Below are positions 33,352-42,303 of a stretch of DNA of 64,000 nt, piece after piece. This DNA is from Galbibacter sp048266365 (GTDB lineage: Bacteria > Bacteroidota > Bacteroidia > Flavobacteriales > Flavobacteriaceae). The stretch spans positions 310,001 through 374,000 of the forward strand of contig NZ_JBLWZP010000004.1 in the NCBI RefSeq assembly GCF_048266365.1, read 5' to 3'. Position 1 is the stretch's first letter; every line of letters begins with the position of its first letter. Under the pieces are notes generated by a model. That model did not search any database. It saw only the letters and a program-made list of their open reading frames with translations, and was not told the DNA's origin. The translations under genes were made by a program, and so were the position numbers.

Positions 33352-33645
33352 GTGAGACTTCCAACACTTTTTAAAAGGCAAGCACCTAAGGCTTATAACT
33401 ACAAGCCCAGGTATTATGATGAGCGAAAAGAACGTTTGGATGCCCTTATCAAAAGTAAGGAGTCACGTTCTGATGAAAAATATATCCAAGGATATAGACC
33501 TAAAGGTTTCAGAGATGACTGGAAGTCTGCTCGTAAAAGCAGCGGCGATAAAAATGCAAGACTGCGTTTTATTGTAATACTTATCATTCTTTTGTTGTTC
33601 GCATGGTATGCGCTTAAAGAAATTAATCTCGAGACTCTTTTTTAA
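33352..33645 (+). CDS. Small membrane protein upstream of mutL
   Basis: 97 aa if GTG 33352 is used (MRLPTLFKRQAPKAYNYKPRYYDERKERL); an alternative GTG at 33313 gives 110 aa. No ATG is available. The N-terminal two thirds are basic and hydrophilic with KAYNYKPRYYDERKE; a single membrane helix lies near the C-terminus (FIVILIILLLFAWYALKEI). Comparable flavobacterial proteins are sometimes mislabelled riboflavin synthase subunit beta because of ribH proximity; nothing here suggests catalysis. Its stop overlaps the mutL ATG by one base (TAATG). Confidence 0.75.
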   Translation: MRLPTLFKRQAPKAYNYKPRYYDERKERLDALIKSKESRSDEKYIQGYRPKGFRDDWKSARKSSGDKNARLRFIVILIILLLFAWYALKEINLETLF

Positions 33646-35486
33646 TGGCAGATATAATACAGCTTTTACCCGATCATGTTGCAAACCAAATAGCAGCCGG
33701 TGAGGTAGTACAAAGGCCGGCCTCAGTGGTTAAAGAATTGGTGGAAAATGCCGTTGATGCGGGGAGTACACTAATTCAGCTTATTGTTAAAGGAGCAGGT
33801 AAAACTCTTGTGCAGGTTGTTGATAATGGTAAGGGAATGAGTGAGCGAGACATGCTACTGTCAGTTCAGCGCCACGCTACTTCCAAAATAAGAACAGCTG
33901 AAGATCTTTTTCAACTGCATACCAAAGGGTTTAGAGGAGAAGCACTGGCGTCTATTGCCGCAATTGCTCATCTTGAAATTACAACACGACAAGAAGAAGA
34001 TCAGGTAGGAGTACAGCTTAAAATTGAAGGTGGTGCTATTGGCGATACAAAACCTGTAGCCTGTGATGAGGGAACCTCTATAGCCGTTAAGAATTTATTT
34101 TTTAATATTCCTGCACGTCGTAACTTTCTAAAATCAGATACCGTTGAACTACGTCACATTATTGAGGAGTTCCAACGAATTGCACTAGCACACCCGGATA
34201 TTCAATTTGATTTCTATCACAATAACTCAGAGTTGTTCAAATTGCCACCTTCAAACCTACGTCAACGTATTGTCAACGTATTTGGTGGTAAGACCAATGA
34301 GAAGTTGGTACCAGTGCAAGAGGATACAGGAGTGGTGAAAATAAGTGGTTTTATTAGCAAGCCTGCCTTTACAAAAAAGACCAGGGGAGAGCAGTTTTTT
34401 TTTGTCAATAACCGCTTTGTGAAAAATTCATACTTGCATCATGCAGTGAGCTCTGCTTTTGAGGGCTTGTTAAAACCTGGCTATCATCCAGGTTATTTTA
34501 TCTTTCTACAGGTGGAACCATCCTCCATTGATATCAACATACACCCGACAAAAACAGAGGTGAAGTTCGATGAAGATCAAGCCATGTATGCCATCTTGCG
34601 ATCAACTGTCAAACACAGCCTCGGACAATTTAATGTTACGCCTGCATTAGACTTTGACCGTGACGCAAACTTGGACACGCCCTATAGTTATGAAAACAAA
34701 GCTCCTCAGCTACCCGCTGTGGAAGTTGACTCCAATTTTAACCCTTTTAAGGAAGATAATAAAGGCAGCATTAAAGTGAAGTCTTATCCCAAGCATAATA
34801 AGGTGGAAGCCTCTTGGGAAAGTTTGTATGTATCTATGGATTCCGGTGACGATTATAATACGGTAAGTATTGAATCGGAATCTAGCAGTGAAGAATTATT
34901 CAGTGAACAGGAGACTGATTTTTCAGCCACCACCTATCAATTGCATAAAAAGTATATTGTCACGACCATTAAGTCCGGTATGGTGATCATCAATCAGCAC
35001 CGTGCGCATCAGCGGGTGTTGTATGAACAATATTTAAAAAACATAACGGTAGATACCGGGAATAGTCAGCAATTGTTATTTCCGTTAGAACTAAAATTTT
35101 CTACCACTGAGATGGAGCTTTTGAAGTCCATTAAAGACAGTTTGGAGCGTACTGGGTTTGTGTTCTCAGAGATGACTAGTGATTCTATACAAGTCAGCGG
35201 AATGCCTCTGAATATCTCGGAAAGTGACGTTGGAGGCATCATTGATCAGTTGTTAGCTGATTTTCAGCAGGAGGTTCCTGAGTCATCACTCTCACAGTCC
35301 GATATACTGGCTAAGGCGATGTGTAGGACTTTGGCTGTAAAGAGTGGGACGCATTTAAATACTGTAGCTCAGGAATCTTTGGTAAACAATTTGTTTGCTA
35401 CAAAGGAGCCTATGGTTTCTCCATTTCAAAAGCCTATATTTATTACGATGTCATTAGAGGAATTAGATAAACGATTTTTAGAATAG
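33645..35486 (+). CDS. mutL: DNA mismatch repair protein MutL
   Basis: 613 aa. N-terminal GHKL ATPase (1-330): QIAAGEVVQRPASVVKELVENAVDAG (ATP-binding Glu and Asn), DNGKGM, HATSKI, KGFRGEALASIA. A variable linker runs about 340-420. The C-terminal dimerisation domain (about 425-613) carries NQHRAHQRVLYEQ where endonuclease-type MutL has D-Q-H-A-x2-E-x4-E, and SPFQKPIF where the zinc-site motif C-P-H-x-R-P is expected. The metal-dependent nicking site therefore seems degenerate, as in the E. coli type. Coupled to the small membrane protein upstream and 4 bp before a rhomboid gene. Confidence 0.97.
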   Translation: MADIIQLLPDHVANQIAAGEVVQRPASVVKELVENAVDAGSTLIQLIVKGAGKTLVQVVDNGKGMSERDMLLSVQRHATSKIRTAEDLFQLHTKGFRGEALASIAAIAHLEITTRQEEDQVGVQLKIEGGAIGDTKPVACDEGTSIAVKNLFFNIPARRNFLKSDTVELRHIIEEFQRIALAHPDIQFDFYHNNSELFKLPPSNLRQRIVNVFGGKTNEKLVPVQEDTGVVKISGFISKPAFTKKTRGEQFFFVNNRFVKNSYLHHAVSSAFEGLLKPGYHPGYFIFLQVEPSSIDINIHPTKTEVKFDEDQAMYAILRSTVKHSLGQFNVTPALDFDRDANLDTPYSYENKAPQLPAVEVDSNFNPFKEDNKGSIKVKSYPKHNKVEASWESLYVSMDSGDDYNTVSIESESSSEELFSEQETDFSATTYQLHKKYIVTTIKSGMVIINQHRAHQRVLYEQYLKNITVDTGNSQQLLFPLELKFSTTEMELLKSIKDSLERTGFVFSEMTSDSIQVSGMPLNISESDVGGIIDQLLADFQQEVPESSLSQSDILAKAMCRTLAVKSGTHLNTVAQESLVNNLFATKEPMVSPFQKPIFITMSLEELDKRFLE

Positions 35487-35490
35487 TAGC

Positions 35491-36234
35491 ATGGGAAGAA
35501 TAACAGAAGCGGTTAAGCATATATTGATTGTCAATGTGCTATTTTTTATTGGCACACAACTTATTGGTGATCAAATGTATCAATGGTTTTCACTGTGGTT
35601 TCCACAAAATCAAAATTTTCAACTTTGGCAGGTAGTCACCCATATGTTTATGCATGGTGGCTTTATGCATATTTTGTTCAATATGTATGCGCTGTGGGCT
35701 TTTGGAACGCCCATGGAACAGATGTGGGGACGAAATAAATTTTTGTTCTTCTATTTTTCAGCTGGTTTGGGAGCTGCCCTGATTCATACCTTGGTGAATT
35801 ACTATCACTTCAATAATGGTATGCAGGCACTCTTGGAGGCAGGTTTTCAACAATCAGACATTCTAAGTGTTCTCGTAGAGGGTAAATACAATACGTCCTG
35901 GGAAAATATAATTCCTCCTGACATACTTCAGAACTTCCTGGATGCCTTTATGCGACCTGCCGTAGGTGCCTCAGGGGCGATTTATGGGGTGCTGGTAGCC
36001 TTTGGGATGATGTTCCCGAATGCGGAACTTATGTTGTTGTTTTTTCCGGTCCCAGTCAAGGCTAAATATTTTATTCCAGGTTTAATAGCATTGGATTTGT
36101 TTTCCGGGCTCTCCGGAAGCTCCATCTTCGGAGGAGGAATAGCCCATTTCGCGCATTTGGGAGGTGCACTATTTGGATTTATAATGGTTTGGTATTGGAA
36201 GCGAAGTCAATTTAAGAATAACCGTTGGGATTAA
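35491..36234 (+). CDS. Rhomboid family intramembrane serine protease (first of two)
   Basis: 247 aa, six or seven membrane helices. Catalytic Ser in RPAVGASGAIYGVLVAFG (GxSG) and His in HFAHLGGALFGF; the family HMFMHGGFMHILFNMYALWAFG appears in the second region. Cleaves substrates within or near the membrane plane; substrates unknown. It starts 4 bp after mutL and is followed by a second, divergent rhomboid 42 bp downstream. Confidence 0.93.
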   Translation: MGRITEAVKHILIVNVLFFIGTQLIGDQMYQWFSLWFPQNQNFQLWQVVTHMFMHGGFMHILFNMYALWAFGTPMEQMWGRNKFLFFYFSAGLGAALIHTLVNYYHFNNGMQALLEAGFQQSDILSVLVEGKYNTSWENIIPPDILQNFLDAFMRPAVGASGAIYGVLVAFGMMFPNAELMLLFFPVPVKAKYFIPGLIALDLFSGLSGSSIFGGGIAHFAHLGGALFGFIMVWYWKRSQFKNNRWD

Positions 36235-36276
36235 TTATGACAGAAGATCAACGGTGATATAAACCAACATTTAAGT

Positions 36277-37146
36277 ATGAGTATAAGGAATGACATAAAA
36301 TTTAAGTTTTCAGCATTAAATATCGCTGAAAAGTTGATTGTAGTCAATACGGCTGTTTTTATTGTGAATGCCCTTGTGGTGTTTTTATTTCAATTGCCAT
36401 TTGATTACATAATGCGCTGGTTTGAGCTTCCTAAAGGCTTTAGTAATTTTTTGATTCAACCATGGTCCTTGATTACTTATGCGTTTTTTCACGGCAGTTT
36501 TACACATCTGTTTTGGAACATGATCCTTCTGTTTTTTGTGGGGAAGTTTTTTCTAACCATACATACCACCAAGCAATTTATCAGTATTTATTTCTTAGGC
36601 GCCATGGCCGGGGGGCTATTATATTTGCTAAGCTATAACGTCTTCCCAGTTTTCTCTGGAGTGAACTCTTCTCTCATAGGGGCATCAGCCGCAGTAATGG
36701 CTGTTATGATTTATGTCTGTACCTATATGCCTAACATGGAAGTGCGATTGTTTTTTATTTTAAATGTAAAACTTTGGTATATTGGTGCTGCTTTAGTGTT
36801 GATTGATTTGGTGTCATTACCTTTCTCAAACTCAGGTGGACACTTGGCACATCTAGGTGGATCGTTACTTGGTTTTGTGTATGCCAAAAGGATGATGCAA
36901 GGTGATGATATCGGAAGAGGATTTAACGCAATAATAGATAGTGTGTCCGGACTTTTTAGTAAAAAGAAGAAGGCCCCAATGAAGACCGTGTACAGAGATA
37001 AGAAATCCACTACCCAATCAGGCTCTACGGTTACATCCGATCATCAGAAGAAAATAGATGCCATACTAGATAAGATTAGCAAAAGTGGATATGAAAGTTT
37101 ATCCAAAGAAGAAAAAGACTATCTTTTTACTTCAGGTAAAGAATAA
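36277..37146 (+). CDS. Rhomboid family protein (second of two)
   Basis: 289 aa. Membrane core about 18-215 with FFHGSFTHLFWNMILLFFVG, catalytic Ser in NSSLIGASAAVMAVMI (GAS-A instead of GAS-G) and His in GGHLAHLGGSLLGF. A cytoplasmic tail of about 75 residues ends HQKKIDAILDKISKSGYESL and SKEEKDYLFTSGKE, a short helical module that Bacteroidota rhomboids often carry (DUF6576-like, by memory). Follows the first rhomboid in one probable operon. Confidence 0.92.
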   Translation: MSIRNDIKFKFSALNIAEKLIVVNTAVFIVNALVVFLFQLPFDYIMRWFELPKGFSNFLIQPWSLITYAFFHGSFTHLFWNMILLFFVGKFFLTIHTTKQFISIYFLGAMAGGLLYLLSYNVFPVFSGVNSSLIGASAAVMAVMIYVCTYMPNMEVRLFFILNVKLWYIGAALVLIDLVSLPFSNSGGHLAHLGGSLLGFVYAKRMMQGDDIGRGFNAIIDSVSGLFSKKKKAPMKTVYRDKKSTTQSGSTVTSDHQKKIDAILDKISKSGYESLSKEEKDYLFTSGKE

Positions 37147-37178
37147 CCAAGATTAAAATCAGAACTGACCAATAACCG

Positions 37179-38192
37179 ATGAAAAAGTTAAGCTGGGCAC
37201 ATAAATTTGTTTTTAGTATTAATATTGTTGTGGCCGTACTTCTTATTTTGGGGTACGCTTCAGCCTATATACCTGTGAAATCGTTTCCTAGAATTTCTAT
37301 TTACAGTCTTATTACGCCAGTGCTTATTGTTGTCAACATAATTTTCATGTTGTATTGGATGGTGAAAATTAAACGACAATTTCTACTTTCGTTCTTAATT
37401 CTTTTAATCGGTTACCCTAAGGTGAGTTCTCTGTATAAGTTTTCGGGTACTCAGGAGGTCGTCAGTAATGGAACCTTAAAGGTGATGACCTATAACGTAC
37501 GCGTTTTTAATGTCTATAAATGGATCAAGGGAGAAGATGTTTTTGGTGAAATTAAGTCTCTAATCAAGGAAGAGAACCCTTCAATTTTGTGTTTTCAAGA
37601 ATTTTATTACACTAAGGAAGGTATGTTTAATGAATTTCCATATCGCTATATAAACTATAAAACGCAGGAGACAGGTCAAGCCATATATTCCAAATTCCCT
37701 ATTATCAACAAGGGATCCTTAGAATTTCCAAACTCAGGGAACAATGCTATTTTTGCTGATATCGTATGCGATAGTGATACCATTCGTGTTTATAATATAC
37801 ATCTGCAATCTTTTCATATTGACCCTGAAAGTGAGGAGATCAGCCAGAAAAACTCCTCTCGCTTGGCCAGTCGTATGGGGGCTGTGTTTTCTAAACAACA
37901 AGTGCAGACTGAGATCTTTGTTGAACATAAGAACCAAAGTCCTTATAAAACGATCACTTGCGGGGATTTAAACAATAATCAGTATTCTGCTATATACCAG
38001 CAAATAAAAGGTAATGATTTGGATAGCTTTGAGGAGCAGGGGGAGGGTACGGGAAAAACGTTTTATTTTAAGTATTTTCCTTTGCGTATAGACTTCATTT
38101 TTATGGATCCAAGGCTAGAGGTGGTCTCACATAAAAATCGTTATGAACAGCTCTCGGATCATTATCCTGTTATGACACAGTTACAGCTGTAA
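37179..38192 (+). CDS. Endonuclease/exonuclease/phosphatase fold protein with membrane N-terminus
   Basis: 337 aa. Three membrane helices in residues 1-85, then an EEP domain (about 97-337): MTYNVRVFN, ILCFQEFYY with the metal-binding Glu, IYSKFPIIN, YNIHLQS, ITCGDLNNNQYSAIY and the terminal LSDHYPV His. Such membrane-anchored EEP proteins are common after rhomboid genes in Bacteroidota; substrate (nucleic acid, phospholipid or inositol phosphate) is unknown. It lies 32 bp after the rhomboid and its last 12 bp overlap the convergent DUF6122 gene. Confidence 0.9.
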   Translation: MKKLSWAHKFVFSINIVVAVLLILGYASAYIPVKSFPRISIYSLITPVLIVVNIIFMLYWMVKIKRQFLLSFLILLIGYPKVSSLYKFSGTQEVVSNGTLKVMTYNVRVFNVYKWIKGEDVFGEIKSLIKEENPSILCFQEFYYTKEGMFNEFPYRYINYKTQETGQAIYSKFPIINKGSLEFPNSGNNAIFADIVCDSDTIRVYNIHLQSFHIDPESEEISQKNSSRLASRMGAVFSKQQVQTEIFVEHKNQSPYKTITCGDLNNNQYSAIYQQIKGNDLDSFEEQGEGTGKTFYFKYFPLRIDFIFMDPRLEVVSHKNRYEQLSDHYPVMTQLQL

Positions 38193-38501
38193 AGACATCA
38201 GCAAACAATCTGCACCGTCAGCTAGAATGTGCAGCAGTAATGCTAACCCTAAAATTCTAGTTTTTGGATAGACAAAAAGACAGAAGTATAATATGATTGC
38301 CCAAAAGGTGTGGAAGGTATGAAATCCTAAACTGCATCGATTAGCATCAAATATTGGATTGGCCCATAAATGATCCAGATCGATACAAATGCCTAACCAT
38401 AAAATGACCAAGACTTCTTTGAATCGTTTACGATATAAAAACCATGCAATGAGAATGGGGACTATAAAGTGGATTCCGTAATGAACTATAAATCGAATCA
38501 A
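38181..38501 (-). CDS. DUF6122 family small membrane protein
   Basis: 106 aa, four hydrophobic segments with conserved polar and His residues: FIVHYGIHFIVPIL, GICIDLDHLWANP, LGFHTFHTFW and LLHILADGADCL. The HxxxHxxxP and DxDH patterns resemble the LexA-regulated membrane hydrolase-like (YdjM) group, but activity is unproven. Its start overlaps the WbqC stop by 4 bp, so it is the last gene of the lepB-WbqC series. The 3' end overlaps the convergent EEP gene by 12 bp. Confidence 0.8.
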   Translation of the reverse strand: MIRFIVHYGIHFIVPILIAWFLYRKRFKEVLVILWLGICIDLDHLWANPIFDANRCSLGFHTFHTFWAIILYFCLFVYPKTRILGLALLLHILADGADCLLMSLQL

Positions 38502-39133
38502 GGGATTTGGTTTAAGTCCAAGTTTAATACATAACTTAGTGCGTTAGGCCCTTCATTGAACAACAGATCCAATATGCTTAAGTTTGGTATAAAACCGTGC
38601 TTGTCGTCAAAAACTTGTACATAGGAGTCAAAGTCGCATTCGTGTTTTGTTTTAGCGTTTACCAAAGATCGTTTGTCTAGATATGAATCATATGTTGGCT
38701 GAAAATCCGAAGTGAATTCATAGGTGAAAGGTTCCAATTGCATGCATTCTGCTATGAGCTCCATACTCTCTAGGTTCATCTCAAAGAGAGAGTGGTGTTT
38801 CTTTTTGAAGAACGGTTTGAGCTCATCCTCGTAAAACTCAAAATAAGGAGAGGTGCGGTAGGCGGTCTCGATTGATTTCCAATGTTGTTTTTTCCAATCA
38901 TAACAATCCTCTATGGTCACTGCATTGTACTTTTGATGAGCGCTACTTTTGGTGTGTACAATCGGGATAGATAATAATTGTTTTCCATTAGGACTATAGA
39001 TATAGGCTCTATTTCTATAAGTCTGCTTTTGATAATTATCCTGGGATTCTATCACCAATTGTTCTTGGTGATGCGCTATGACCACCCAATGTGCCACAGA
39101 GGGAAAATATGTAGGATGTATGAGTGCGCTCAT
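38498..39133 (-). CDS. WbqC family protein
   Basis: 211 aa, WbqC-like family (PF08889). N-terminal IHPTYFPSVAHWVVIAHH and NYQKQTYRNRAYIYSPNGKQLLSIPIVH are the family's marks; KKQHWKSIETAYRTSPYFEFYEDEL follows. Members occur in O-antigen clusters and, in Bacteroidota, next to signal peptidase; the role is thought to be in sugar-nucleotide or N-acyl-sugar modification but is not established. It lies 27 bp after lepB and overlaps DUF6122 by 4 bp. Confidence 0.88.
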   Translation of the reverse strand: MSALIHPTYFPSVAHWVVIAHHQEQLVIESQDNYQKQTYRNRAYIYSPNGKQLLSIPIVHTKSSAHQKYNAVTIEDCYDWKKQHWKSIETAYRTSPYFEFYEDELKPFFKKKHHSLFEMNLESMELIAECMQLEPFTYEFTSDFQPTYDSYLDKRSLVNAKTKHECDFDSYVQVFDDKHGFIPNLSILDLLFNEGPNALSYVLNLDLNQIP

Positions 39134-39160
39134 TTCCTTTTATAAATTCGAATTAAGGAA

Positions 39161-40720
39161 TTAAGATTTTGAATTTTTACGTTTTCTGTAGACGCTATAT
39201 CCATACCATAGCCCTATAGCTACCAAGAAATACATGAGGTAGGAACGAGGTTTGTCATCTCCACTCACTGTTGTGAAAACACGTTCCCAACGAATCTTAT
39301 TCCAGAAAGGACCACTAGCATTACTGTCAAAACTCATCCATATAAATACGGGTTTTCCAACAATATGGTCGGCAGGTACAAAGCCCCAAAAACGACTATC
39401 TTCAGAGGCGTGACGATTGTCACCCATCATCCAATAGTAATCTTGTTTAAATGTATAATTCTCAGCCACCTCTCCGTTGATTAGGATTAGATCTCCACGA
39501 GTCTCGATGCTGTTGCCTTCGTAACGCTCTATAATGTGTTTATACAAAGGGAGTACCTTGGTACTTAAAGTCACGGTTTGTCCTGCTGCAGGAACGTAAA
39601 GGGGGCCAAATTGGTCTTGATTCCAAGGATAGTCTTCAGCATCATGTGGGAACACATCACTCATTCTAGTGCTTCCCTCGGCATCGATGTTTCTTTGAAT
39701 CTTAACCACGTTAGGATTGTCCTTGAGTTGACTTGCTGCCTCATCAGTTAAAGCGGAAAAGAAGTAGACCCCTTCTTTAACTTTACCAAATCTTCCAGTC
39801 ACTCCGTAACGATCATACATATATTGTGGCGTAAGCTCTCCTGTGGTTTGAACATAGTAGGAGAATTGTAATTTGGCGCGTCCGGGCAACTTATTTTGTT
39901 CCCCGTTAATGAAAACATAACCATCTCTTATCGATAGGGAATCTCCTGGTAATCCAACACAACGTTTAACGTAATTTGACTTTTTATCAATAGGTTTACG
40001 AATCTTTCGGTGTGTGATTTTAAAAAATTGTTCTACTGTATCAGTAGGCCAGTTAAATACCACGATGTCGTTTCTTTTAATATCTTGGAGAGCAGGAAGT
40101 CTAAAATAAGGTAGTTGTGGTTTGTCCAGATATGACTTGGTTTTAATTCCGGGTATGGTATCGTGTACCATTGGAAATGCAACAGTGGTCATCGGTGTAC
40201 GCGCTCCGTAGTGAAACTTACTTACAAATAAGAAATCTCCGACTAATAAGGTTTTTTCCAGGGAGGAAGTTGGAATCACGAAAGGCTGCATGAAATAGGT
40301 GTGTACCAAAGTTGCAGCAACTACTGCAAAGAGAATCGAACTTACCCATTCTCCGGTAGCAGTCCGTGGTTTTAAACTACGATCCTTTATATAGGTTACA
40401 TCTAAAGCGTAGTTGACATAATAAATGTAAAGCCCTAGAGTGAGCACGGCTAGCCAAGTATCTGCGGTACTGTTTTTTCCATAACTACGAATTGTTTCAA
40501 CCCAAACTACAGGAAACATAATGAGGTTGATGATGGGAATGAAAAGTAAAATAACCCACCACCAAGGACGGTTTATAATTTTCATCAGTACTACTGCGTT
40601 ATACACAGGAATTAGTGCTTCCCATGGCTTTCTACCAGCTTTTACATACAATTTCCAAGTTCCTGCAAAATGAATAACTTGTAGGACGAGAAAGAATATA
40701 AACCATTGCGTTATAGTCAT
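39161..40720 (-). CDS. lepB: Signal peptidase I
   Basis: Cleaves signal peptides from exported proteins. 519 aa, the long Bacteroidota form. Residues 1-115 form a DUF5684-like membrane domain (YVKAGRKPWEALIPVYN, INRPWWWVILLFIP). The S26 peptidase follows: catalytic Ser153 in IPTSSLEKTLLVGDFLFVSK, general base Lys252 in NYVKRCVGLPGDSL, a long insert, box MMGDNRHASEDSRFWGFVP (about 450-466) and a C-terminal membrane helix. It is downstream of dapB (100 bp) and upstream of WbqC, a gene order conserved in flavobacteria. Confidence 0.96.
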   Translation of the reverse strand: MTITQWFIFFLVLQVIHFAGTWKLYVKAGRKPWEALIPVYNAVVLMKIINRPWWWVILLFIPIINLIMFPVVWVETIRSYGKNSTADTWLAVLTLGLYIYYVNYALDVTYIKDRSLKPRTATGEWVSSILFAVVAATLVHTYFMQPFVIPTSSLEKTLLVGDFLFVSKFHYGARTPMTTVAFPMVHDTIPGIKTKSYLDKPQLPYFRLPALQDIKRNDIVVFNWPTDTVEQFFKITHRKIRKPIDKKSNYVKRCVGLPGDSLSIRDGYVFINGEQNKLPGRAKLQFSYYVQTTGELTPQYMYDRYGVTGRFGKVKEGVYFFSALTDEAASQLKDNPNVVKIQRNIDAEGSTRMSDVFPHDAEDYPWNQDQFGPLYVPAAGQTVTLSTKVLPLYKHIIERYEGNSIETRGDLILINGEVAENYTFKQDYYWMMGDNRHASEDSRFWGFVPADHIVGKPVFIWMSFDSNASGPFWNKIRWERVFTTVSGDDKPRSYLMYFLVAIGLWYGYSVYRKRKNSKS

Positions 40721-40820
40721 AATTTTTGGTTTAGCTTAAAGTAAATTTTTTAAAACTATTTCGGTAAAAATAAAATTTAAAAGCACATTAGATTCGCTAT
40801 ATCTGCTTTAAATTCAGTTT

Positions 40821-41522
40821 TTAACCCAAGTTTAACACGTCTTTCATGGTGAATACCCCTTGTTTTCCAACGATCCACTCAGCTGCGACAACAGCCCCAA
40901 GAGCGAAGCCTTCACGGCTATTTGCAGTATGTGTCAAGGAGATACTGTCAATTTCATTTTCATAGCTCACAGTATGCGTGCCCGGTACAGCATCAATTCT
41001 CTTAGCTACAATTTGGATTTCATCCGCTTTAGGATCCTCTAGGGTCCATTTTGTTTTATCGGTATGTTTTATAATACCCTCAGCTAAAGTGATTGCCGTT
41101 CCACTTGGTGCATCTAATTTCTGAGTATGGTGAATCTCTTCCATACTTATCCCGTATTGCGAGTGGTTGTTCATGATCTTCGCTAGATACTCATTAATCT
41201 GGAAGAAGATATTAACACCGAGGCTATAGTTAGATGCGTAAATAAAGGCGCCATTATGTTTTTTACACAATGCTACTGCTTCGGGATATTTATCAAGCCA
41301 TCCCGTGGTTCCGCTAATCACCGGAATTCTGTTTTCCAGGCAGAGTGTAATGTTGTTAAAGGCAGCATCAGGAATACTAAAGTCGATGGCTACATCAGCC
41401 TTAGAGATATCTGTTGCTGTACTATTGATGTCTATTTTGGCAATAATTTCGTGACCACGGCTCAGGGCAATCTTTTCAATCATTTTCCCCATTTTCCCAT
41501 ACCCTAATAAGGCTATTTTCAT
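40821..41522 (-). CDS. dapB: 4-hydroxy-tetrahydrodipicolinate reductase
   Basis: NAD(P)H-dependent step of lysine and diaminopimelate synthesis. 233 aa: Rossmann GYGKMGKMIEKIA (7-19), DFSIPDAA, GTTGW, and the catalytic EEIHHTQKLDAPSGTAI (His pair and Lys) followed by REGFALGAVVAAEWI. Slightly shorter than the E. coli enzyme, as usual for this phylum. It follows the DUF5683 gene by 19 bp. Confidence 0.97.
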   Translation of the reverse strand: MKIALLGYGKMGKMIEKIALSRGHEIIAKIDINSTATDISKADVAIDFSIPDAAFNNITLCLENRIPVISGTTGWLDKYPEAVALCKKHNGAFIYASNYSLGVNIFFQINEYLAKIMNNHSQYGISMEEIHHTQKLDAPSGTAITLAEGIIKHTDKTKWTLEDPKADEIQIVAKRIDAVPGTHTVSYENEIDSISLTHTANSREGFALGAVVAAEWIVGKQGVFTMKDVLNLG

Positions 41523-41541
41523 CGGTATTGTTTTAAAAATA

Positions 41542-42303
41542 TTAAAAATCCAAACTTAGACTAAGTCCGTAATTTGGATTGTAATTCAGTTGATTTTGCT
41601 CAATATACGGTTTGAGCGATATGTTTTCATTGACGTTAAATTGTTTTAAATGCGCATCCACATTAGCATCGACGATATTTAAAACATATAATCCAATAGT
41701 GATCAGCAGTGAAAGGTCACGATTACGCTGGTAGAATTCCTGTGCATCTCTTAGGGCATCATCACTTACATCTGGACTTCCAGGGGAGATTCCATCCCCG
41801 TTAATGTCGTAAAACTCATCATCGTAAAAGCCTGCGAGACGTCTCTTGTAGGCATCACGGTAACGATTGTAGTTATTGGTGTTCTCGATATAAAAATACG
41901 CACCAGTTCCGATAGCTCCGTAAACAAAAGGAAGTTTCCAGTAACTTTTGTTGTATATCTGGCCTAGGCCTGGAAGTATAGCGGAATAAAACGCAGCCTT
42001 TGCAGGAGAGAGAGGGTCGATATCAACAGCTATTTTTGCGATGCTATCACGTTTTTGCTGTCTTTTGAATTGCCTGATTTCTTTTTTTGACAAGGTATCA
42101 CTAGAAACGGTGTCTTGAACCGTTGAAAAATGTAAACTGTCTTTTGCTTCTTCTTCCAATTTTAGGAGTTCCCGTTTGGTCATTTCATGAATGGGATCCA
42201 TTTCGGCTTGTTGGTTCGAAGTGGAATCTTTTTGCTTCTCCTGAGCCGTGATGACAAAATGAAAAAGCAAGAAAAAAAATATGGATAAACCTTTTTTAAG
42301 CAC
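41542..42303 (-). CDS. DUF5683 domain protein
   Basis: 253 aa from GTG 42303; the G is shared with the parB stop (TAGTG), so translation is coupled. Signal peptide LSIFFFLLFHFVITAQ, then a charged region to about 90, and a membrane-associated domain PLSPAKAAFYSAILPGLGQIYNKSYWKLPFVYGAIGTGAYFY. DUF5683 proteins are Bacteroidota-specific, found next to parAB; function unknown. The two hydrophobic stretches suggest an inner-membrane protein. Confidence 0.9.
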   Translation of the reverse strand: MLKKGLSIFFFLLFHFVITAQEKQKDSTSNQQAEMDPIHEMTKRELLKLEEEAKDSLHFSTVQDTVSSDTLSKKEIRQFKRQQKRDSIAKIAVDIDPLSPAKAAFYSAILPGLGQIYNKSYWKLPFVYGAIGTGAYFYIENTNNYNRYRDAYKRRLAGFYDDEFYDINGDGISPGSPDVSDDALRDAQEFYQRNRDLSLLITIGLYVLNIVDANVDAHLKQFNVNENISLKPYIEQNQLNYNPNYGLSLSLDF

